Positions 57,187-64,000 of a stretch of 64,000 nucleotides of DNA are shown here, piece by piece. Position numbers and translations under genes: made by a program. This DNA comes from a virus, in IMG/VR virus record IMGVR_UViG_3300037882_003357, positions 1-64,000 of that record. One strand, 5' to 3'. Under the pieces are notes generated by a model that was not told the origin of the DNA, searched no databases, and worked only from the letters and a program-made list of their open reading frames with translations. Numbering within the stretch: position 1 is the stretch's first letter; the number at the start of each line of letters is the position of its first letter.

Positions 57187-60100
57187 TTGAGCATTAAAGA
57201 GACTGTTGAATTAAAAGTTATTGTCACTCCTGAGTTCTCTAGACTGACTAATCTTGAGCAGAAACTTTCTGCTGGGATGAAAACTCAATTAGACCTCGAT
57301 GTTACTAAAGCCACTCAAAAGTGGGAAACTCTTAGAACAAATCTTTCTAGAGGAATCTCCCCTAAGATTGATGTTAGCAGCTTACACAATTTCAACAGTG
57401 TCATTGACCTCAAACTACGTCATTGGGGAGTTCTTAAAGCTGAGTTAGAGCGGGGAATTGTCCCTAAGATTGATGTATCTAAGCTTTCTTCCACCCCCAT
57501 AACTATTCCAGTAAAGATTGATTCTTCAAGTCTTCAGCGTGAATTGCGTCAGCTAAAACAAGCTGCAATTCTAGATGTGAAGATTAAGCAAGATGTGAAT
57601 GTTCATCTAAGAGGTGAAACATCTAATGCGCTTTACCACGCGATGCGTAAAGCATTGGAAAGTCAGAAAGCAAATCCTTTAGAAAAACTCATTGGACTTG
57701 CAGTAAGTCCTTTCAAGGCAGCAGCAGATGAGTTCTCTCGTAGCGCTTCACGACAGTTCTATCGTGGCACAGGCTTTGGTGAAGGAGCGCAAAGTGCTGG
57801 ACGAACTGTGGGTGATGTCACTGGAATGGTGGCTAAAAGCTATGGTGATGCGATTGCTAAGAAATTATTCGACCTACGCGATTTTGATGCACTTATTGGA
57901 AAACTAAACACTGCTGCATACTCTTTTGGAAAAGCAGCAAGCTTTGAAAATGTCGCTCCTAAATTTAACAAGGCACAAGAAGATTCTGCAAAGTACTTCA
58001 AAGAAATTCTAAACGGTAATGGAGTGATGGAAGCTGCTGGAATGGCAGCAGAAGACCTCGGTGACTCTTTAACTAAGCTCTACCAGAAACTCAAGTTAGC
58101 AGCAGACCCTAAAGAAACTCTCACAGTTATCACTCAAAGCAAAACAGATGGAACAAAGCTGCCCAACTTTGCGTTAGATGAGCTTAATAAAATCCTTGTT
58201 GCGAACCAAGAGAAAGAGATTCAACGTGGTGCCGACGACTACAAGAAACGTGTACAGACGGCTGTAAGAAAGTACGACAAAGAACTTGCAATAGCCATTG
58301 CTCAGCCTCTAGCGGATGTGATGCAAAACAGTTTAACCACTGCTGCAATTCGTCTCACACAGACGGCTCTACGTCCCGTCAGACTTGCGGGGATGCAAGT
58401 TGCTTATGACGATGCAATTGCAAACCTAAAATCGCTCACAGCGTTCATGGACGACGCTGAGAAGGAATTGTCAGAGCAGGGACTAAAGACCATCTTTGCT
58501 TCTGGATTCAGTGATGGTGAGCAAGGCTGGCAGAAGCTTATTGCCGCCATAATTCCTAGCAGCCAAATCATCACTCCTAAACCTAATGCTCTTTATGGTG
58601 AAGGTCAAGGAGTCCAAGGACAGCGACCCACTGACGTAATCTCTGGAGTGCTGTCTAAAATCTTTGGTACCACAGGGAAAGATGCTTTCTCTAGTGATAA
58701 CGTTGCAACTGAGCGTATCAGCAATGCATTATTTGGTTACAACAAAACACTTGTTACTTACCTTGCAGTGTTTGCTCGTCTGTTAGAACTGCAAGAGGGT
58801 GATGCCAGCAACATTCAGGGGGTAGGCTACTCCATTGGTAGTGAGTCTATGCGTCAGCTTTCTGAAGCTCTTCGTGCTTTAGGACTTCCTGAAATTCAAA
58901 CTGCTGGTTTAGGATACTCTAGCTTAGGAACAACTGCAACTCCTCAAGGTAATTTAGGCAACAACCGCACAATTCTTCAAAACACAGATGCTTTTGGTGA
59001 GAATCTTTATCGCCTGAGCATGTTTGTGGACAAGAGCTTGCGGCAACTCTCATCTGAAAGCATTGTTCAAGGCGCAGGAAAGTTCGGCATTAAGTCACAT
59101 GAACTTGAGTCTTACGCTGCTAATCCCAAAGTACTAGAAGAACTAGGAAAGCATCTTCAAGGTGTGCTTCCTGCTGGTGTTGTGCAAGGCATGACGGAAC
59201 CGCAGTTGAAAAGCACTTTCATGCATTTGATAAGTAGTGTTACTGCTCCTGAAACATCAATTGCAAGAGCACTTGGTAACAAGAATAGTAAGATTCCTTT
59301 GCCCTTAGGAGATAAAGAAGAGCAGCAGGAATTTAGAAAAACAGAAGCTTATGACCTTCCAGGCTTACTGGAACAGCTTAATGCGCTATATGAGCTACTT
59401 AAAGACAAGAATGCAGAGTTCCTTCCAGTAGCTAAAGACCGTAGAGGCCGCAAGGCTAAGGAACAACCAGACACCTCTGACCTTAGAGGACTCGCTAAAG
59501 AGATGAATAAGGCAGACTATCAGGAAATGCTGAAGTCTGCCACTCCTGCTCTTGCTCAAGCAGGGTACGCGCCTGAAGATGGTTCCATCAATGGTGTTCT
59601 CAATTCAATTGATGCTTTAGCAGAAAGCTTCAATCTGCTAGATACTGCGTTTGAAAAGCTTGACGCACAAGGACAGCTTTCAGAAGCTGATTTAGCAGAA
59701 CTTATCAGTGAGTTTGCTAAGCTTGATTTAGCTACTGAAAATTTATACCCTGCAATTCGCCAAATCAATTCCATTTTAGGCGACTTAGAAGTTGGCTGGC
59801 TTGATGCTGCCACTGCGATGAAGCAGCTTCAGAAGTTCATGACTTTTGAGGAAGTTAAGTTTGCTGACACTCAAGGACGTGGTGAAGGCTCTCTGCGCAC
59901 TCAGACAATGACTGAGGCCAGCATTAACAAACTTGTCTATGCTTTAGATAAGAATGGTCAAGGAGTGCTCCGTTCTGTTGAGCGAGTAGGAACTAAGAGC
60001 GGAAACTTTAATTCTGCCGTACGAGAAGCCGGAGGAGTCTCTCAAGCTGTTGACGATGGTAGCCGTCAGCTTGAACTTAGCTTTCCAGCAAAGAGCAGTC

Positions 60101-63100
60101 AAAAACTTGCAACGTTAAGAGAAAAGATTGCTCAACGCTTTAATCTTTCTCTTGAACAGATGGGAGAAATGAGTATTGCAGACCTTCTAGCAATTTCTAA
60201 AGAAGCATCTGCTTCCACAGTGAATCAACTAGATAACATTGTGGACACAGTTAAAGACACCGCCACTGGCGTAGGAACTGTTCTACAAGCAATAGAGAAC
60301 GCTATCATTCCTAGAAGTGAAATCCTTCAGCAAATTAAGCAGAAAGGTGTTGCAGATATTAGTAATGCCAAAGAAGCAGCAACTAACTTTGTCACTGGAA
60401 ACAAGGAAAGAAAAGCCACTAACTTCCTAACCAAGGAAGCAGTGAACATGCTTAAGAGTAGTCTCAATGAGGCTGACTTTGCTGCACTCTTAAAACAGAG
60501 TGGAGGAATGGGAAATCTCTCTAAGCTCATAGCTTCCTACGTGATTTCTCAAGCAAAAGCAGCAGGAGTCAGTGTTGAGCAGCTTGCTAAGAATTACAAA
60601 GCTACTCAGACAGGAGATTCACCAGAAGCTAGTAGCGCTATTGCTACTGCAAGCTCTGGACTGGCTGCGTTTGCCAATGCTCTTACTAAAGGCGGGGCTG
60701 CTATTGAGCAGTTTGTTGCAGGTCTTGCTGCTACTAGAAATGAAGCAAATACTGTGGCTGCTGCACAAGCTTATGCAGGGCTTACAAAACTCACGCAAGA
60801 AATTCTTGAGCCTACGTCAAGAGTAGAAAGAACTCAAAACAAAATAGCACAAGCTTCTGCTTCTTCTTTAGGAAGCATGATGATGGAGGATGCGCGTAGT
60901 GGAGAAGCACTTCTTTCTAAAGCAGAACTACGCAAGGTTGCTAACTTCTTAGGCATCAGCGAACGTCAGCTTAGAGAGATGCGGCTATCTTCTAAGCAAG
61001 CAATTACTTCGTACCTCATGAGTCAAGTGGAAGCAGGTACACAGTCACTTCCTGCGGTTAAAGGTGCTATTGAAAACGTAGTAGGGCAGACGGAAGCTCA
61101 AAAACAAGGAGGGGATGCTTCAGCACAAAAGATTCTAAGAGACGAAGTTGCAAGAGTAAGAACACTTGCAACTCAATCTGTTAAGACTTTCCAAGAGCTT
61201 GTAAACATCAACAGCGTAGGACTTGGTGAGAAAGGAAGTTCTTCCAACTTAGATGCGGCTCTTGCTCAACTACTAATCACTCAAAAGCGCGTACAAGACC
61301 TTAGACGCGCTCCTGACATTTCAGCTTCACAAGCAAGAACCCTTGCAGGTTTGCAAGGTTTTTTAGAACAGCAAATGAAATCAGTTCCTAATGGAAAAAC
61401 TAGAGCTGAGACAACGTTGGGAACTGTCATGAATGTTTCCTCAGGGGCTAAAGCAATTGTAGAAAGTGCCGCTTCAGATGTGGAGCAGAACAAAGATAAG
61501 TATTTAGAAGCCGTGCGAAACATGGCACAGGAAGGCAACGAAGAACTTTCCACTCACCAGTATAAAGGTGAGATGTTTTCTGTTGAGAATAATGTGTTTG
61601 ATAAGCATCAAGAGCTGCTATCTGACATGTACGGCTCAAGTAACGTAAGAGATTCTTCAATACCTAAGCTAGAAGCTATTCTTCCTAATGTGAATAGCAC
61701 ATTCGGAGCAGTGATTAAGGAATTACTGACAACACTGCATTTTACAGAAGAAACTTTTGACACGTTCTTTTCTGAAGTTCAAAAATCTGCTTTAGAACAC
61801 CTTAATGTGCCTAACACAGGAGTAGAAGCTAACAACAAGCGTTTTGAGTTCAATCCTGCTAAGTTTTTTGGTGAACAAAACAAACCACTACCTTTTCAGC
61901 CTAATAAGCACACTGACGCAAGTTTTTCAGATGATTTTAGACTTTTACATAGTGTTCCTGACGTTGGAACACTTGTTTCTATTCTCGAAAAAGGATACCA
62001 AAGCAAGTCACAAGGTTTTGACTATCGGCATAAAGAAGTGTTTGGTCAGGATGACGTACTCTATGGGACTATCGCACAATCAAAACAAAACTCTAAGTAT
62101 CCTCACATAAAACCTGTGAATGATAGCTTTTCTCCTGAAACGGGCAACCCTTTAGGAATGTCAACATATGGAAGAATTACCGTTGAACTTGATTATTCTA
62201 AAATTAAAAACAATACTTTGTGGTATCCAGGGGACACTTTAACCCCTAGAGACCGCATGAGAAGTTCAGGCAAGAACGAACATTTGCTACCTCTTGCTGA
62301 CTATACACCAATGAAGCAAACTCCTGAGGTTGCTAATCTCAGCATTTTGTGGAATGAATTTATCCTTCTAGGTGATGCAGTAAAAAATCTTAGAAACATT
62401 ATTACTAGAGTTGAAATTAGCGCTTCAGACAATACCACGGTTAGAGATGGTAACGATTTTTCCCAGGAGTCTTGGGAAAAAGTTAAACAAATGCTTCCAA
62501 ATGCGTCTTTTTTTGGTGAGCAGCACTTATTTAAGATGGAATCTACGCGTGTGCAAGATGGCACAAAGCCTATTGTCCCAGGCAGTGTGCTGCATGAATT
62601 AATCGCTCCAATCAAAAGCCTTGTTTCGCAAGAAACAGGTGTTCCTGAATGGTATCTACAATCAGTTAATAGCACTCAAAAGCAATACAAGAGTCCTTAC
62701 GCTGCGGGAAGTTTTACAGAAGACACTAATAGTGTAAACATTGCAGAACCAAAAGCAATCGCCGCTAAGTACGGCATCATGGTGGATGATTTCATCACCT
62801 TGTTGGGACATGAGCTATTTCATAGCACTCAAGCATTTGCTGAGCAGATGGGAACGACTCTTCCTGAGCAAGTTCCTTCTCCAGAACATGCTGCTGGCAT
62901 TCTTCGTTCTGCTAAAGCAAGTACGGACATGGCAGGGATTAGCAATCCCCAAGAGTATGCTAAGAGACTGGAATACGAGAAGCAAGCCTACACGTTTGAG
63001 AAAGCGTTCTACGAGAAGTATGCTGCTGAGCTGAAGCAACTGTTTGGTAAGCACGGTAGCCCTGAAGAGAAGTTTGCAATCAAAGAAAGCAGTGCTTCAC

Positions 63101-64000
63101 TTGCTCAACTTAAGCTCGACAGCCAAGTTAAAGCAATTAGTGGACAGAAGCTAGGCACAGAAGATATTGTGGCGGCCTACAGCCGTGTCATCAACGCAAT
63201 GGAGGGAGTTAAGAATCCTTCCAGAGAGTTTGTTGAAGACTTGCAAGGGATGCTACGTGCTATTAGCGCAATGCATCCTGAAGCACGTAAAGGAACTCAA
63301 CTGTTTGAGGGAATGTCTAAGCTTCTTCCTAAAGCCAATGGAGAACATTTCTCCATTGATAGCACCAAATCTGTAGCAGATTTGGAAGTGCTTAAGGCTT
63401 CCTATGACGACTTAATCATCAAGAGCAGAAAGTACTTTGAGGAAGCTCAAAAAGCGGGTGATGATGCAGGAATTAAGCAACTTGCTCAAGATTTACAGGT
63501 AGTTGCTAATCACTATTTAGACATTTATGGAAGCATCAAGTTACAAGGAGGAACACCTTCTCCAGACTTGCTCACACCTTTAAGAAAATCTGTAACAGGT
63601 GACATTGCAGGGAAGCGAGGAGCCGCCTTCGCTGAGAATGTTGGTGCTGAAGGAATGAAAGATGTTGCAGCTCATGCAGGAGCAACTGTTGCAACATCTC
63701 TAGAAAATGCTGGGAAGAAAGCCGAGAATCTGTTTGCTAACCTTCAAGCGCTTAGAGAACCTTTCCATCAACTAATAGACGTTGCACAGGCATTTGCAGG
63801 GCCAGTGATGGGTCAGATGCTTTTCGGTGTGCAAACTGTAATGCAGAACTTAGGAATACTTAAGTTCGCTGGACAAGCTGCGTTTGTGACGATTGGATTA
63901 GGAGTGGCTGCTTACAGCATTGCACAGCTTGGACTTGCTCAAGAAATTAAAGCTTTAAGGCTTCAATTTGAATCGTTAGGAAAGAGCGGTTCATCTAACT
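57187..64000 (+). CDS. Tape measure protein with metallopeptidase domain (5' part)
   Basis: Open from TTG at 57187 to the window edge, at least 2,271 residues. Long helical stretches with regular hydrophobic spacing, Gly- and Ala-rich segments near the end, and position after G/GT identify a tape measure. Residues about 1,580-1,700 form a compact domain (LLHSVPDVG, STYGRITVELDY) not seen in simple tape measures. HELFH at 1,875-1,879 with a Glu near 1,929 looks like a zinc metallopeptidase. The TTG has GGGAAGAAG upstream; no earlier ATG fits. Confidence 0.85.
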   Translation, partial: MSIKETVELKVIVTPEFSRLTNLEQKLSAGMKTQLDLDVTKATQKWETLRTNLSRGISPKIDVSSLHNFNSVIDLKLRHWGVLKAELERGIVPKIDVSKLSSTPITIPVKIDSSSLQRELRQLKQAAILDVKIKQDVNVHLRGETSNALYHAMRKALESQKANPLEKLIGLAVSPFKAAADEFSRSASRQFYRGTGFGEGAQSAGRTVGDVTGMVAKSYGDAIAKKLFDLRDFDALIGKLNTAAYSFGKAASFENVAPKFNKAQEDSAKYFKEILNGNGVMEAAGMAAEDLGDSLTKLYQKLKLAADPKETLTVITQSKTDGTKLPNFALDELNKILVANQEKEIQRGADDYKKRVQTAVRKYDKELAIAIAQPLADVMQNSLTTAAIRLTQTALRPVRLAGMQVAYDDAIANLKSLTAFMDDAEKELSEQGLKTIFASGFSDGEQGWQKLIAAIIPSSQIITPKPNALYGEGQGVQGQRPTDVISGVLSKIFGTTGKDAFSSDNVATERISNALFGYNKTLVTYLAVFARLLELQEGDASNIQGVGYSIGSESMRQLSEALRALGLPEIQTAGLGYSSLGTTATPQGNLGNNRTILQNTDAFGENLYRLSMFVDKSLRQLSSESIVQGAGKFGIKSHELESYAANPKVLEELGKHLQGVLPAGVVQGMTEPQLKSTFMHLISSVTAPETSIARALGNKNSKIPLPLGDKEEQQEFRKTEAYDLPGLLEQLNALYELLKDKNAEFLPVAKDRRGRKAKEQPDTSDLRGLAKEMNKADYQEMLKSATPALAQAGYAPEDGSINGVLNSIDALAESFNLLDTAFEKLDAQGQLSEADLAELISEFAKLDLATENLYPAIRQINSILGDLEVGWLDAATAMKQLQKFMTFEEVKFADTQGRGEGSLRTQTMTEASINKLVYALDKNGQGVLRSVERVGTKSGNFNSAVREAGGVSQAVDDGSRQLELSFPAKSSQKLATLREKIAQRFNLSLEQMGEMSIADLLAISKEASASTVNQLDNIVDTVKDTATGVGTVLQAIENAIIPRSEILQQIKQKGVADISNAKEAATNFVTGNKERKATNFLTKEAVNMLKSSLNEADFAALLKQSGGMGNLSKLIASYVISQAKAAGVSVEQLAKNYKATQTGDSPEASSAIATASSGLAAFANALTKGGAAIEQFVAGLAATRNEANTVAAAQAYAGLTKLTQEILEPTSRVERTQNKIAQASASSLGSMMMEDARSGEALLSKAELRKVANFLGISERQLREMRLSSKQAITSYLMSQVEAGTQSLPAVKGAIENVVGQTEAQKQGGDASAQKILRDEVARVRTLATQSVKTFQELVNINSVGLGEKGSSSNLDAALAQLLITQKRVQDLRRAPDISASQARTLAGLQGFLEQQMKSVPNGKTRAETTLGTVMNVSSGAKAIVESAASDVEQNKDKYLEAVRNMAQEGNEELSTHQYKGEMFSVENNVFDKHQELLSDMYGSSNVRDSSIPKLEAILPNVNSTFGAVIKELLTTLHFTEETFDTFFSEVQKSALEHLNVPNTGVEANNKRFEFNPAKFFGEQNKPLPFQPNKHTDASFSDDFRLLHSVPDVGTLVSILEKGYQSKSQGFDYRHKEVFGQDDVLYGTIAQSKQNSKYPHIKPVNDSFSPETGNPLGMSTYGRITVELDYSKIKNNTLWYPGDTLTPRDRMRSSGKNEHLLPLADYTPMKQTPEVANLSILWNEFILLGDAVKNLRNIITRVEISASDNTTVRDGNDFSQESWEKVKQMLPNASFFGEQHLFKMESTRVQDGTKPIVPGSVLHELIAPIKSLVSQETGVPEWYLQSVNSTQKQYKSPYAAGSFTEDTNSVNIAEPKAIAAKYGIMVDDFITLLGHELFHSTQAFAEQMGTTLPEQVPSPEHAAGILRSAKASTDMAGISNPQEYAKRLEYEKQAYTFEKAFYEKYAAELKQLFGKHGSPEEKFAIKESSASLAQLKLDSQVKAISGQKLGTEDIVAAYSRVINAMEGVKNPSREFVEDLQGMLRAISAMHPEARKGTQLFEGMSKLLPKANGEHFSIDSTKSVADLEVLKASYDDLIIKSRKYFEEAQKAGDDAGIKQLAQDLQVVANHYLDIYGSIKLQGGTPSPDLLTPLRKSVTGDIAGKRGAAFAENVGAEGMKDVAAHAGATVATSLENAGKKAENLFANLQALREPFHQLIDVAQAFAGPVMGQMLFGVQTVMQNLGILKFAGQAAFVTIGLGVAAYSIAQLGLAQEIKALRLQFESLGKSGSSN

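Noticed and set aside
59556-63376. Many open frames on both strands within the tape measure region
   Set aside because: They overlap the single long frame entirely and lack ribosome sites; the long frame is far more convincing.
1-64000. CRISPR array, insertion sequence, integrase or attachment sites
   Set aside because: No regular repeat-spacer array, transposase, recombinase or tRNA-like attachment sequence was seen in this window.

Overview
The window is a piece of a large tailed double-stranded DNA bacteriophage with siphovirus features: long non-contractile-type tail genes and a tape measure protein of at least 2,271 residues that runs off the right edge. GC content is moderate, and almost all space is coding on both strands. 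A cyanobacterial host is likely but not proven. The 1,249-residue replication protein has the Toprim-like plus helicase layout of cyanobacterial plasmid initiators (CyRepA1/DUF3854 type). I also found no GATC and no GGWCC site (the AvaII target known from Anabaena) in a full read-through.

Layout. 0.3-5.2 kb: leftward early-type operon (metallophosphoesterase, UvrD-like helicase, PhoH-like ATPase, small proteins). 5.3-6.3 kb: about 1 kb without a credible gene, packed with perfect hairpins, starting at a copy of a repeated phage promoter motif; I read it as a large structured non-coding RNA plus a second folded region. 6.3-10.1 kb: small rightward genes, a decayed homing endonuclease and the large terminase. 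10.2-14.7 kb: leftward nucleotide-metabolism and small genes plus an L,D-transpeptidase-like protein. 14.8-18.2 kb: family A DNA polymerase and small followers. 18.3-26.6 kb: head genes (DUF2213 protease/scaffold, decoration, DUF2184-type major capsid, adaptors, DUF1073-type portal) interrupted by leftward cargo genes, among them an acyl-homoserine-lactone-synthase-like enzyme. 26.6-29.5 kb: leftward SSB-like protein, nuclease, HNH protein and two possible transcription proteins. 29.7-30.9 kb: rightward Cas4/MGME1-like exonuclease. 30.9-37.0 kb: NlpC/P60 peptidase, HNH homing endonuclease, tail-tip protein and a MazG-like protein. 37.3-42.6 kb: replication protein and a PD-(D/E)XK nuclease. 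42.6-49.6 kb: small-terminase-like protein, tail tip (lambda gpL-like) and putative tail tube. 50.1-54.3 kb: ribonucleotide reductase subunits and ThyX. 55.8-64 kb: tail chaperones G and G-T made by a lambda-type GGGAAAG frameshift, then the tape measure.

Expression logic. Leftward early-type operons carry sigma-70-like promoters (TTGACA or TTGCAA with TAWACT or TATGCT). A different motif, GATAATGAAG followed by a GAACTA-like stretch, occurs about ten times on both strands, nearly always just upstream of structural or lysis genes. It is probably the late promoter. The genome mixes strands unusually: short leftward cargo operons sit between rightward virion genes, often with overlapping start and stop codons (ATGA, TAATG, TAGTG). 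These overlaps expose several genes shorter than 60 codons.
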